Shown: positions 5,877 through 14,400, numbered from the stretch's first letter. The stretch: DNA of 14,632 bases from an uncultured Collinsella sp. (GCA_900541185.1 UQIQ01000054.1:1-14632); one strand, 5' to 3'. The notes: a model not told the origin generated them from the sequence alone. Numbers and translations: made by a program.

Positions 5877-7097
5877 ATGCATCTAGCCCGTCGTGCCTGG
5901 TGCCGAACATATCAGACGGTTTTTCGCACTGCATTGCCGATCCTGCCCTATACCGAGCCGCGCATTCTGGAGCATGCCGAGGATGTGCCCGCGGTGCTTC
6001 AAAAGCGCTCGATCCAGAAGGTCCTTATCGTGACAGACCCTGGCATTGCACGTTTGGGACTCACGGCATCACTCGAGCGTGCGCTTACGGCTCAGGGGAT
6101 TGGCGTTACGGTCTATGCCGAAACGCGTGCGAACCCCACGGTCTCGAATGTGGAGGAGGCGGCGTCCCTGTATCGAGAGCGCGCCTGCCAGGCCATTATC
6201 GGTTTTGGCGGAGGATCAGCCATGGACTGCGCCAAGGGCGTGGGCGCACGCATTGCGCAGCCAAGCAAGCCCATCAACAAGATGCGCGGGCTGCTGCGGA
6301 TTCATCGTCGTCTGCCGCTGCTCATCGCCGTTCCCACCACGGCGGGCACGGGAAGCGAGGTCACGCTTGCGGCGGTAATTACCGATGACGAGACGCACTA
6401 CAAGTATCCCATTAACGACTTTGTGCTTATCCCGCGCTTTGCGGCGCACGACCCCGAGTTTACGCTCGGTCTGCCCGCCTCCATTACGGGGCAGACGGGC
6501 ATGGACGCCCTGACGCATGCCGTCGAGGCGTTTATCGGGCGAAGCACCACGCCCTATACGCGCAAGATGGCGCGACAGGCGGTGCAGCTCATCCACGACA
6601 ATTTGCTCGAGGCCTATGAGCATGGCGACGACATGCGTGCGCGTCGCAATATGCTTTCGGCGGCGTATAAGGCGGGTGTTGCCTTTACGCGCTCCTATGT
6701 TGGATACGTTCACGCCATCGCACACAGCTTGGGTGGGCGTTACGGGATTCCGCACGGCTTGGCCAACGCTATCATCCTGCCGTATATGCTTCGCGCCTAT
6801 GGCGAAGCTGCTGCTCCTAAGCTCGCCGATCTTGCCCGCATGGCCGGTATCGCGCCGGCTAACGCGCAGGACAGCCTGGCGGCCGAGGCCTTTATCGATT
6901 GGGTCGATCGAATGAACGCCGCCTTGGACATTCCCAAATATGTGGCGGGCATTCGCCGCTCCGACATTCCGCAGATGGCGGCGCATGCCGATGCCGAGGC
7001 CAATCCCCTGTACCCCGTTCCGCTTTTGATGGACCGCCTGGAGCTCGAGCATATGTACGAAGTTGTTGCAGGTGGTATGTTTGAGGACGAGAACTAG
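5877..7097 (+). CDS. Iron-containing (group III) alcohol dehydrogenase
   Basis: A 406-residue NAD(P)-dependent enzyme interconverting a primary alcohol or diol and its aldehyde in the cytoplasm. The N-terminal nucleotide-binding domain has VLIVTDPGI and GFGGGSAMDCAKG (residues 109-121), then AVPTTAGTGSEVT (151-163). The C-terminal helical domain has the metal ligands Asp210, His214 (MDALTHAVEAF), His279 and His293 (YVHAIAHSLGG then PHGLANAI), spaced as in FucO. ATG 5877 is chosen because AAGGAG precedes it by 9 bases; the frame is open back to 5796, but that extension has no ribosome site. An aldehyde dehydrogenase starts 9 bases after the stop, so the two form an operon. The real substrate cannot be read from sequence. 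Confidence 0.92.
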   Translation: MHLARRAWCRTYQTVFRTALPILPYTEPRILEHAEDVPAVLQKRSIQKVLIVTDPGIARLGLTASLERALTAQGIGVTVYAETRANPTVSNVEEAASLYRERACQAIIGFGGGSAMDCAKGVGARIAQPSKPINKMRGLLRIHRRLPLLIAVPTTAGTGSEVTLAAVITDDETHYKYPINDFVLIPRFAAHDPEFTLGLPASITGQTGMDALTHAVEAFIGRSTTPYTRKMARQAVQLIHDNLLEAYEHGDDMRARRNMLSAAYKAGVAFTRSYVGYVHAIAHSLGGRYGIPHGLANAIILPYMLRAYGEAAAPKLADLARMAGIAPANAQDSLAAEAFIDWVDRMNAALDIPKYVAGIRRSDIPQMAAHADAEANPLYPVPLLMDRLELEHMYEVVAGGMFEDEN

Positions 7098-7106
7098 GAG
7101 GTTGCC

Positions 7107-8486
7107 ATGAACACCGAGGAAATTGCGCGCATCGTCGGCGATCAGCGCACCTACTTTAAGACGCGCGCCACGTTTGATGTCGATGCTCGACGTCGCGCGC
7201 TCGTGAGTTTACGCGATGCAGTACGGGCCCACGAGGCTGATATCGCCCATGCGCTCAAGACCGATTTGGGGAAGTCGCATGACGAGGCCTATATGTGCGA
7301 GATCGACACGTCGCTTTCCGAGATTCGACATCAGATCGCTCACGTGGCTCGATGGAGTCGTCCGCGCCTGCGTCCGTGCGATCTCGCTAACGCCGTGAGC
7401 GTGTGCAAAACGCAAGCCGTGCCCTATGGCGTCACGCTCATCATGGCTCCGTGGAACTACCCGTTTTTGCTAACACTCGAGCCGCTCGCCGGCGCCCTTG
7501 CCGCGGGCAATACTGTGGTCATCAAGCCGAGTGCCTATGCTCCGGCATCGAGCGCGGTGCTCAAGCAAATCTGTGAAGAGGCATTTGATCCGTGCCTGGT
7601 GACGGTTGTCGAGGGCGGGCGCGCCGAGAACGATGCGTTGCTCGATGAGTGCTGGGACAAAATCTTCTTTACCGGTAGCGTTCCGGTCGGCAAGCTCGTC
7701 ATGGAGCGCGCGAGCAAAAACCTCACGCCTGTGACGCTTGAGCTGGGCGGAAAGAGCCCCTGCATCGTGGATGCGACGGCAAATTTGAAGGTCGCGGCAC
7801 GGCGTATCGCCTTTGGTAAATGGCTCAACGTGGGCCAGACCTGTGTAGCGCCCGACTATCTGCTGGTCGACGTGCGCGTGCACGATGAGCTGCTGGGCCT
7901 TATCAAGGAGGAGGTCCGCCGTATGTTTGGCGAACATCCACTCGACAATGAGGATTACGGACATATCGTCAACGCCAAGCATTTTGCGCGCGTGCGCGGG
8001 CTGATCAATCTCGATAAGGTCGTGCTTGGAGGTGCCGCGCGTGAGGCATCGCTCAAGATTGAGCCGACGATTTTGGACGGCGTGTCCCCCGATGACGCCG
8101 TGATGCAGGAGGAGATTTTCGGCCCCATCTTGCCGGTGCTGACGTTTGAGAGCCTAGACGAGGCCGAGACGTTTATTACGGATCGTCCGACGCCGCTGGC
8201 CCTGTATATCTTTAGTCAGGATCGCGAGGTTCAGCAGCGCTTTGTGCGCTACGTGCCCTTTGGCGGCGGCTGCGTTAACGATACCATCATGCATCTGGCT
8301 ACGAGTCATATGGGCTTTGGCGGCATGGGCGCGAGCGGCATGGGACAGTACCATGGCCGCGAGAGCTTCGATACGTTTAGCCACAAGAAGAGTATCGTGA
8401 ACAAGGCAACCTGGCTGGACGTGCCGTTTCGGTATGCGCCCTACGCAAGCTGGAAGCACAAATTCGTGCGCATGTTTGTGCATTAG
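7107..8486 (+). CDS. NAD(P)-dependent aldehyde dehydrogenase, class 3-like
   Basis: A 459-residue enzyme oxidising an aldehyde to the carboxylic acid. Catalytic residues are all present: Asn117 in APWNYPF, Lys140 in VVIKPSAYAP, Glu212 in TLELGGKSP, and the nucleophile Cys246 in NVGQTCVAPD. The QTCVAPDY form, the length near 460 and the short N-terminus (as in ALDH3, AlkH and YwdH) point to the class 3-like group and away from CoA-acylating enzymes. EEIFGPILPVL and the C-terminal GGGCVNDTIMHL are also class 3 features. AGGAGG overlaps the preceding stop codon, so it is translated together with the alcohol dehydrogenase; the pair would run alcohol-aldehyde-acid conversion or remove aldehydes. 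No clear terminator was seen after it. Confidence 0.93.
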   Translation: MNTEEIARIVGDQRTYFKTRATFDVDARRRALVSLRDAVRAHEADIAHALKTDLGKSHDEAYMCEIDTSLSEIRHQIAHVARWSRPRLRPCDLANAVSVCKTQAVPYGVTLIMAPWNYPFLLTLEPLAGALAAGNTVVIKPSAYAPASSAVLKQICEEAFDPCLVTVVEGGRAENDALLDECWDKIFFTGSVPVGKLVMERASKNLTPVTLELGGKSPCIVDATANLKVAARRIAFGKWLNVGQTCVAPDYLLVDVRVHDELLGLIKEEVRRMFGEHPLDNEDYGHIVNAKHFARVRGLINLDKVVLGGAAREASLKIEPTILDGVSPDDAVMQEEIFGPILPVLTFESLDEAETFITDRPTPLALYIFSQDREVQQRFVRYVPFGGGCVNDTIMHLATSHMGFGGMGASGMGQYHGRESFDTFSHKKSIVNKATWLDVPFRYAPYASWKHKFVRMFVH

Positions 8487-8609
8487 AATCAGATGGTGTA
8501 GCGACAAACGGTCGAAAAGGCGCGGGTGGGGCGAATTTGTGTCCGCACGGGACCGTAGACTTCTCAATAAGGTTACACACCGGTTTATCCGGCCGTTAGA
8601 GGAGCTGCT

Positions 8610-8936
8610 ATGTACGAGCCTTCACGTGTTCTTCTGTCATTTCACATTGCAGGATTTCAGTATGCCGACGGTGCCTTGGTCCTGGGCGATCTTAAGGTTG
8701 GCGATAAGCTGACGCTGTGCGCCGAGCGCGATAATCCCCATGACCCCGAGGCAGTTGCGATCTACTATGGCAAGACCAAACTTGGCTACGTTCCGGGAAA
8801 CGAGGTCGGCCCGCTGTCCTTGATGATGTATTACGGCCACGAGGACGTATTTGAGGCCCGCGTGCAACAGGTTGCCCCCGAGCGCAGCCCGTGGCATCAG
8901 GTACGCGTTGGGCTCTACGTGGTGGATGCTCGCTAG
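8610..8936 (+). CDS. HIRAN-domain protein
   Basis: A 108-residue protein made almost entirely of one HIRAN domain, a module that in Rad5/HLTF binds single-stranded DNA ends and in bacteria often stands alone or beside helicases and nucleases. Visible signatures: FHIAGFQYADG at 11-21, VGDKLTLCAERDNPHDPEAVAIYY (30-53) with the conserved Asn42 and Asp45, and LGYVP at 58-62. There is a strong GAGGAG ribosome site. A small acidic/basic protein gene starts 18 bases after its stop, probably co-transcribed. Ligand and biological role here are unknown. The 123 bases before it (8487-8609) show no clear promoter. Confidence 0.85.
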   Translation: MYEPSRVLLSFHIAGFQYADGALVLGDLKVGDKLTLCAERDNPHDPEAVAIYYGKTKLGYVPGNEVGPLSLMMYYGHEDVFEARVQQVAPERSPWHQVRVGLYVVDAR

Positions 8937-8954
8937 TCGGCAATGGAGGCTGCC

Positions 8955-9134
8955 ATGTTTGATGACGATGACCTGTTTGATCTGGCAGATGATCCGTTTG
9001 AGTGGGATGCGCTACTCGATGACGATGAGCTGGAACAGGACCGTAAGATGCGGCAGGACAAGAAAACTCAGGGTGACGCTTCGAAAAAGCAAGACAAGCG
9101 CCGCCGCGGACTGTTCGGCGGGCTCTTTGGATAA
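8955..9134 (+). CDS. Small protein with acidic N-terminus and basic tail
   Basis: A 59-residue protein that I do not recognise. Residues 1-34 are very acidic (FDDDDLFDLADDPFEWDALL, then DDDELEQD). The next 20 are basic and lysine-rich, and the end is RRRGLFGGLFG, a short glycine/phenylalanine tail. ATG 8955 is preferred over ATG 8943 because GGAGG lies 6 bases ahead of it. It is probably translated from the HIRAN transcript. No membrane segment or signal peptide. The charge split suggests binding to a partner protein or nucleic acid, but no function is assigned. Confidence 0.7.
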   Translation: MFDDDDLFDLADDPFEWDALLDDDELEQDRKMRQDKKTQGDASKKQDKRRRGLFGGLFG

Positions 9135-9154
9135 CCGCCGCATCGCTACGTCTG

Positions 9155-9160
9155 TATACT
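9155..9160 (+). promoter_or_regulatory. Possible -10 box for the metallophosphoesterase
   Basis: TATACT preceded directly by TG (TCTGTATACTTAG) about 40 bases before the metallophosphoesterase start. No good -35 at 16-18 bp spacing. If real, this gene has its own promoter as well as any read-through from the HIRAN pair. Confidence 0.4.
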
Positions 9161-9200
9161 TAGCACGAGTTGAACACGTTGCGAAATGAGGGCATAGACG

Positions 9201-9746
9201 ATGATGTGGTTTACCGCCGACCTGCACCTGGGCGATACGAATATCTTGCACGACATGGACCGGCCGTTTGACTCGGTCGAGGAGATGAACCGCAAGGTCA
9301 TCGATGCCATCAATGAGTGCGTGGCTGCGGACGACCGCCTCTATATTCTGGGTGACTTTACCTATCGTTTGCCCCTGGCGGAGGCGGTGCGCCTGCGCGA
9401 GCGTATCGAATGCCAGAACGTGACGCTCATCCGCGGTAACCATGACGGCGACTGGGAAGATTCCGACGTACCGCAGATTTGGGAAGACGTGCGCGATTAC
9501 CTGGAGATTGCTCCCGGCTATGCCAAGGGCCATCGTCTGGTTATGAGCCACTACCCCATGCTCAGCTGGAACGGCAAGGCGCGTGGCGCCGTCATGCTGC
9601 ACGGGCATATCCACAGCAGGGGAGACCGCACCAACGTGCGCAACCGCGATCGCGAGCGCCCTATCTTTCGCTACGATGTCGGTCTCGATGCCAACGAGTA
9701 CAAGCCCGTAAGCCGTGATCAGATTCTTAGCTTCTTTGGGTTATAG
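9201..9746 (+). CDS. Small calcineurin-like metallophosphoesterase
   Basis: A 181-residue single-domain phosphoesterase of the calcineurin-like superfamily. All metal motifs are present in order: DLHLGD (Asp7, His9), GDFTYR (51-56), GNHD (79-82), SHYP (116-119) and HGHIH (134-138). Such small stand-alone enzymes include phosphodiesterases acting on nucleotides or nucleic acid ends. The true substrate is not deducible. A GAGGG site lies upstream, and a second ATG follows directly (MM), so the start could be one codon later. The stop codon abuts a repeat hairpin and then a terminator, which closes the 8610-9746 unit. Confidence 0.88.
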   Translation: MMWFTADLHLGDTNILHDMDRPFDSVEEMNRKVIDAINECVAADDRLYILGDFTYRLPLAEAVRLRERIECQNVTLIRGNHDGDWEDSDVPQIWEDVRDYLEIAPGYAKGHRLVMSHYPMLSWNGKARGAVMLHGHIHSRGDRTNVRNRDRERPIFRYDVGLDANEYKPVSRDQILSFFGL

Positions 9747-9799
9747 GGCGCCAGAGCCACCACAAAGGGGACAGGCACCTTTGTGGTGGCTCTGGCGCC
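9747..9799. repeat. Perfect 22-bp REP-like hairpin with GGACAGGCA loop
   Basis: The arms 9747-9768 and 9778-9799 are perfectly complementary over 22 bp; the left arm begins GGCGCCAGAGCCACC and ends CACAAAGG. The loop is GGACAGGCA, so GGGGACAGGCACC spans the tip. A GGGGACAGGCACC tip is typical of REP sequences linked with RAYT transposases (from memory; not searched). It starts the base after the metallophosphoesterase TAG. Its last six bases, GGCGCC, are also the first six of the terminator stem at 9794-9828. Confidence 0.85.
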
Positions 9800-9828
9800 G
9801 TTGCCATTATGGCAGCGGCGCCTTTTTT
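9794..9828 (+). terminator. Rho-independent terminator after the metallophosphoesterase
   Basis: GGCGCCGTTGCC (9794-9805), loop ATTAT, GGCAGCGGCGCC (9811-9822; one G-T pair), then TTTTTT (9823-9828). A strong, canonical terminator for the 9201-9746 transcript. Its 5' arm shares GGCGCC with the preceding REP-like hairpin, so the two stems compete. Confidence 0.92.
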
Positions 9829-9886
9829 GTCCGTGCGGCGCGGTAGAGTGTAGGCGGTCGAAATTTGCGTCCATCGAGGAGCTGCT

Positions 9887-11644
9887 ATGAACGAGATTAA
9901 GTGCCCGCATTGCGGCGAAGTTTTTAAGGTCGATGCGTCCGGCTATGCGGATATCGTCAAGCAAGTACGCGATGCCGAGTTTTCGCGCGACCTGGACGAG
10001 CGTGTGAAGGCAGTCCAGCGCGAGGGCGAGCAGGCGCTGGAGCTTGAGCGTTCGCGTTCGGCGTCTGCCCTGCAGGAGGCGGAGTCTCAACGCGACGCTC
10101 AGCTTGTCGAGCAGAAGAACGCTGCGGCGCAGGAGTTGGCACAAGAGGTTGCCAAGCGCGATGTCGAGCTTGCCGAGCTGCGCGCCAAGCTCGAGGGCGC
10201 TGCCGCAGAGCGCGAGAGTGCAAGCCAGCGCGCGGCGGTTGAGGCCCGCGCCGATGCTCAAAAGGAGAATGCCGAGCTGCAGCGCGAGATCGACAACTTG
10301 CGTGCGCAGCTGGGGCGCAAGGATGACGAAGCCAAACTCGCCGAGGCGGCGGCACGCAATGCTGCTCAAAACGACCTGTCCGCACGCGACGCTCAGATTG
10401 CCGAGCTGCAGGCCAGGCTCGCCGCGGCGGACAAGGCCCAGGAGATGGCGCTTGCCGCTGCCGCGGCAGAGTCGCAGCGTGAGCTCGATGCCGCTCGCAG
10501 CGAGGCCGAGCGCGCGCTTACTGACTATCGCGCGAAGGTGCAAGAGAAGTTTTCCGCCGCAAAGGCTCAGTCCGAGCAAGAGGCCGAGGGCCTGCGTGCC
10601 CAGCTGCGCGAGCAGGAACTGATGGCAAAAATGAACCTGTCAGAGGCGGTCGCCGCGGCGGAGCGAGAGCGCGATGAGGCGCGTGCCAAACTGACGAGCG
10701 AGCTGGCGGTGCGCGATTCTCGCGAGGAACAGGTCAAGGCGGCACACGAGCTCGAGCTTGCGCAGGCCAAGCGCGCGAGCGATGACCTGATTCGCTACAA
10801 GGACGAAGAGATTGAGCGCCTTAAGGACATGAAGGTCCGCCTGTCCACCAAGATGGTGGGCGAGTCGCTCGAGCAGCACTGCGAGACCGAGTTTAACCGT
10901 CTGCGCATGACGGCGTTTCCTAACGCGTACTTCGAGAAGGATAACGATGCGTCCGAGGGCACCAAGGGCGACTTTATCTTCCGCGAGTGCGACGCAAGCG
11001 GTAACGAGGTCATTTCGATTATGTTCGAGATGAAAAACGAGAACGACGAGACCGCGACCAAACATAAAAACGAGGACTTCTTTAAGAAACTCGATCACGA
11101 TCGTCGCCAGAAAGGCTGTGAGTACGCGGTGCTCTGCACGTTGCTCGAACCCGAGAGCGAGCTTTACAACGCCGGCATCGTGGACGTGAGCTATCGCTAC
11201 GAGAAGATGTACGTGATTCGCCCACAGTTCTTTATTCCCATGATCACGCTTCTTCGCAACGCCGCCATGGGTTCGCTGCGCTATAAGCAGGAGCTGGCGG
11301 AGTACAAGCAGCAGAACATCGACGTCACGAACTTCGAGGCCAAGATGGAGAAGTTCAAGGACGGCTTCTCGCGCAACTACAACTTGGCGAGCAAGCAGTT
11401 CGAGTCGGCGATCAAGGAGATTGATGCTGCCATTAAGCAGCTCGAGAAGACCAAGGATGATCTGCGTCGCAGTACCGAGAATCTGCGTCTGGCCCACAAC
11501 AAGGCCGACGATCTTACCATTCGCAAGCTCACGTGGGGCAACAAGACCATGAAAGCAGCGTTTGACGAGGCGCGCGGGGCTGCGACAGGGGCAAACGATG
11601 AGCCCGCCGAGGCGGATTCGTATGAGGTCGAGGATGCCGAGTAG
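9887..11644 (+). CDS. DUF2130 (COG4487) coiled-coil protein
   Basis: A 585-residue protein of the DUF2130 family. It starts with a CPHCG knuckle (residues 6-10, single Cys pair), followed by a long Ala/Glu/Arg-rich coiled coil to about residue 320. The family domain begins near SLEQHCETEFNRLR (about 327) and holds GDFIFRE (Asp362) and IMFEMKNEN (Glu381, Lys383): an Asp...Glu-x-Lys arrangement as in PD-(D/E)XK nucleases. A second coiled coil lies at about 490-550 (FESAIKEIDAAIKQLEKTKDDL). No signal or membrane segment. GAGGAG precedes the start. Family function is unproven; a nuclease active site is inferred from motif pattern only. It stands alone between two terminators, convergent with the helicase. 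Confidence 0.88.
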   Translation: MNEIKCPHCGEVFKVDASGYADIVKQVRDAEFSRDLDERVKAVQREGEQALELERSRSASALQEAESQRDAQLVEQKNAAAQELAQEVAKRDVELAELRAKLEGAAAERESASQRAAVEARADAQKENAELQREIDNLRAQLGRKDDEAKLAEAAARNAAQNDLSARDAQIAELQARLAAADKAQEMALAAAAAESQRELDAARSEAERALTDYRAKVQEKFSAAKAQSEQEAEGLRAQLREQELMAKMNLSEAVAAAERERDEARAKLTSELAVRDSREEQVKAAHELELAQAKRASDDLIRYKDEEIERLKDMKVRLSTKMVGESLEQHCETEFNRLRMTAFPNAYFEKDNDASEGTKGDFIFRECDASGNEVISIMFEMKNENDETATKHKNEDFFKKLDHDRRQKGCEYAVLCTLLEPESELYNAGIVDVSYRYEKMYVIRPQFFIPMITLLRNAAMGSLRYKQELAEYKQQNIDVTNFEAKMEKFKDGFSRNYNLASKQFESAIKEIDAAIKQLEKTKDDLRRSTENLRLAHNKADDLTIRKLTWGNKTMKAAFDEARGAATGANDEPAEADSYEVEDAE

Positions 11645-11661
11645 GGGATAGCGTATAGTGC

Positions 11662-11698
11662 AAAAACGGGGCCGCTGGCGATATTGCCAACGGCCCCG
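11662..11698 (-). terminator. Terminator between DUF2130 gene and helicase
   Basis: CGGGGCCGCTGGC (11667-11679) pairs with GCCAACGGCCCCG (11686-11698), 12 of 13 plus one G-T pair. AAAAA at 11662-11666 gives TTTTT on the minus strand, so it terminates the helicase mRNA 20 bases after its stop. It also lies 22 bases after the DUF2130 stop; on the plus strand the tail (CTTCGTTCC) is weaker, so it may act in both directions. Confidence 0.88.
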
Positions 11699-11718
11699 CT
11701 TCGTTCCAGTATGTACGG

Positions 11719-14400
11719 CTAGTCCTCGAGCAGGTCCTCGATAAAGCCGACGCGGTAGTTTTTGAAGATGACCTCGCCGCCGTCTTGCGTGGCGTCCAGA
11801 TCGACATCGCCCATGATGCCAAAATCGTGGTCGCCATCTTCGTCGGCAAAGATCTGGTGCACGTGCCACACGTGATCGGTCTTCTCGTCGGATTCATCGA
11901 TGGAAAACATCGCGGCACTGCGGGCATCTCCGTCGGTGAGGATTTCCTCGTGTTGCTCGTGATAGGCGTCGAGCGCCCTTTGCCAGCGGACCTCGCTCAT
12001 GCCCCAGTCCTCATCGAGCTCGCCCAAGTCGCGAACGTGCTCGCGGGCGGCAAGGGTCACGCGGCGGAAGAGTGCGTTGCGCACCAACAGCGTGCAGCCG
12101 CGACGGTCCGCAACGACCTCGTCGATGCCCTGCGGCGGTGCGGCGTCGAGTGCAGCGGGGTTGCCGGCGTTCTCCCACTCGTCCACCAGGCTCGAGTCGA
12201 CCGAGCGCACCACAAAGCCGAGCCACGAAATGATGTCACGCAAGCGCTCATCGCGCTTCTCAATGGGAACGGTGCGATCGAGAGAACGGTAGGCCTCGGC
12301 TAGGTAACGCAGCAGAATGCCCTCGGAGCGGGCGATGCCAAGCTTTTGGATATAGCCCTTAAAATCGCTCGCGCTCTCCAGCATATCGCGCAGGACGCTC
12401 TTGGGAGAGAGCTGGTAGTCGTTTGCCCAGGGTACTTCCTGGCAGTACTTGTCGAAGGCGGCATCGAGCAGGTCCTCGAGCGGCTTTTCGTAGGTGACGT
12501 CTTGAATGCGCTCCAAGCGCTCCTCATATTCGACGCCGTCAGCCTTCATTTCGGCCATCGCGCGGTCGCGCGCGGCGCGCTCCTGTGCGCGCAATACCTG
12601 CTTGGGGTCCTCGAGCGTAGCCTCGACCATCGAGATGAGGTCCATGGTATAGGTCTCACTCTCGGGGTCGAGCAGCTCCAGCGCGGCAAGCAAAAACGGC
12701 GAGAGCGGCTGGTCGAGCGCAAAGTCCTCGGGCAGATCGACCGTCAGTGCATAGTCGATGTCTGGTGCGGCGCCAATCGGGGCGTCGGGTGCGGGCGGCA
12801 CCTCGGTGCGAACGACGACGCCGGAATCGATGAGCGTGGCGAAGATCTCGTCGGCGCGAACCTCGAGCTTGGCCTTTTCCTCGGGGGTCTGCAGGCTTGT
12901 CTCGATGAGGTCGTGTACGCGGGCACGGGCGTCGCCGCCCTGCTCGACCACGCTAATCACCATGGAGTGCGTGATGCGCAGGCGCGGCTTGAGCGTTTCG
13001 GGCTGCGTCTCGATCAGGCGCTCAAAGGTCTGCTTGTTCCAGGTGACAAAGCCCTCGGGGGCTTTCTTCTTTTTAATCTTGCGGAGCTTCTTGGGGTCGT
13101 CGCCCGCCTTGGCCATGAGCTTGGCGTTCTCGATCTCGTGCTCCGGGGCCTCGGCGATGACCATGCCCTCGGTATCGAAGCCCGAGCGGCCGGCGCGACC
13201 GGCAATCTGATGGAACTCGCGGGCGCGCAGACGACGCATCTTGTAACCGTCGAACTTGGTGAGCACGGTGAGGACCACGGTGTGGATGGGCACGTTGATG
13301 CCGACGCCGAGTGTATCGGTGCCGCAAATGACGGGCAGTAGGCCCTGCTGTGCCAGGCGCTCGACCAGTAGGCGATAGCGCGGCAGCATACCGGCGTGGT
13401 GCACGCCGACGCCGCAGCCAAGCAAGCGCTTGAGGATCTTGCCGAAGGCCGTCGAGAAGCTCGTGCCTTTGGCGGCTTCCTTAATAGCCTCGCGCTGCTC
13501 CTTGCTGGCAATGCCAAAGTTGGCGAGGGATTGCGCCGTCGCAAGGGCGGCGTCCTGGCTAAAGTGCACGATATAGAGCGGGGCCTCTCCACGGCGCATG
13601 GCGAGCTCGACCGTGCCCTCGAGGGAGGTCGTCACATAGTCGTAGCTCAGCGGAACAGGACGCGGGGCATCGACGACCAAGTCGCAAGCAGCGCCGGTGT
13701 GTTCCTCGAGTGAGGCGGCGATGGCAGTGACATCGCCGAGCGTGGCGCTCATGAGCATAAATTGCGTGTGGGGCAGGGTGAGCAGCGGCACCTGCCAGGC
13801 CCAACCGCGGTCGGGGTCGGCAAAGTAGTGGAACTCGTCCATGGCCACGCAGCCCACGTCGGCATCTTCGCCCTCGCGCAGTGCGTCGTTGGCAAGGATC
13901 TCTGCCGTGCAGCAGATGACGGGTGCCTTGGTGTTGATATGCGTGTCGCCGGTGATCATGCCTACGTTATCGCGGCCGAGCACCCGCACAAGGTCGAAAA
14001 ACTTCTCGCTGACCAGAGCCTTGATGGGAGCCGTGTAGTAGCAGCACTTGCCCTGCGCCATGCCCATAAAGAGCATGCCCAGCGCGACAAGCGACTTGCC
14101 CGATCCGGTCGGTGTTCCCAAAATGACATGGTCACCGGCGGCTAGATCCATGAGGGCCTCTTCCTGGTGGTCCCACAGCTCAATACCGCGATTGCTCGTC
14201 CATTCAAAGAAGCGTTCGAAGGCCTGGTCGGGCGTGAGCCACGGTTCGGGCTCGCTGCCGTCCTCGGGCTCCCACCAGGTGGGGGAGAGCGCACCGAGTG
14301 AGCCGAATTCGGCTTCGGTCCCCGTGCCGCCCGAGAACGAGCTGGCGGCGCCGGCGCCGGAAACGGTGCTGGCGGAAGTATCTGTCGTGGTCTGTGCCAT
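11719..14400 (-). CDS. DEAD/DEAH-box helicase, SKI2/Mtr4-like, with DUF3516 C-terminus
   Basis: An 893-residue ATP-dependent superfamily 2 helicase, of the actinobacterial type that ends in DUF3516. After a Ser/Thr/Gly-rich leader (residues 1-40) come WDHQEEALMDL, Walker A GTPTGSGKS (95-103), TAPIKALVSEKF (motif Ia), Walker B MDEFHYF (DEFH at 188-191 in place of DEAH), LMSAT (motif III, 216-220) and motif VI QIAGRAGRSGFD (398-409). The rest is a long, charged accessory region. Relatives unwind RNA; the substrate here is unknown. ATG 14400 is chosen although the frame is open back to 14586, because that extension would read through a 119-bp repeat copy and has no ribosome site. The SD at 14400 is only modest (GAGAAAG). 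Convergent to DUF2130, with its own terminator. Confidence 0.9.
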   Translation of the reverse strand: MAQTTTDTSASTVSGAGAASSFSGGTGTEAEFGSLGALSPTWWEPEDGSEPEPWLTPDQAFERFFEWTSNRGIELWDHQEEALMDLAAGDHVILGTPTGSGKSLVALGMLFMGMAQGKCCYYTAPIKALVSEKFFDLVRVLGRDNVGMITGDTHINTKAPVICCTAEILANDALREGEDADVGCVAMDEFHYFADPDRGWAWQVPLLTLPHTQFMLMSATLGDVTAIAASLEEHTGAACDLVVDAPRPVPLSYDYVTTSLEGTVELAMRRGEAPLYIVHFSQDAALATAQSLANFGIASKEQREAIKEAAKGTSFSTAFGKILKRLLGCGVGVHHAGMLPRYRLLVERLAQQGLLPVICGTDTLGVGINVPIHTVVLTVLTKFDGYKMRRLRAREFHQIAGRAGRSGFDTEGMVIAEAPEHEIENAKLMAKAGDDPKKLRKIKKKKAPEGFVTWNKQTFERLIETQPETLKPRLRITHSMVISVVEQGGDARARVHDLIETSLQTPEEKAKLEVRADEIFATLIDSGVVVRTEVPPAPDAPIGAAPDIDYALTVDLPEDFALDQPLSPFLLAALELLDPESETYTMDLISMVEATLEDPKQVLRAQERAARDRAMAEMKADGVEYEERLERIQDVTYEKPLEDLLDAAFDKYCQEVPWANDYQLSPKSVLRDMLESASDFKGYIQKLGIARSEGILLRYLAEAYRSLDRTVPIEKRDERLRDIISWLGFVVRSVDSSLVDEWENAGNPAALDAAPPQGIDEVVADRRGCTLLVRNALFRRVTLAAREHVRDLGELDEDWGMSEVRWQRALDAYHEQHEEILTDGDARSAAMFSIDESDEKTDHVWHVHQIFADEDGDHDFGIMGDVDLDATQDGGEVIFKNYRVGFIEDLLED

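Noticed and set aside
12346..13341. 331-codon open frame antisense to the helicase (and a 409-codon one antisense to DUF2130 at 10640-11869)
   Set aside because: Both lie opposite genes with strong family motifs, and their compositions mirror the coding strand.
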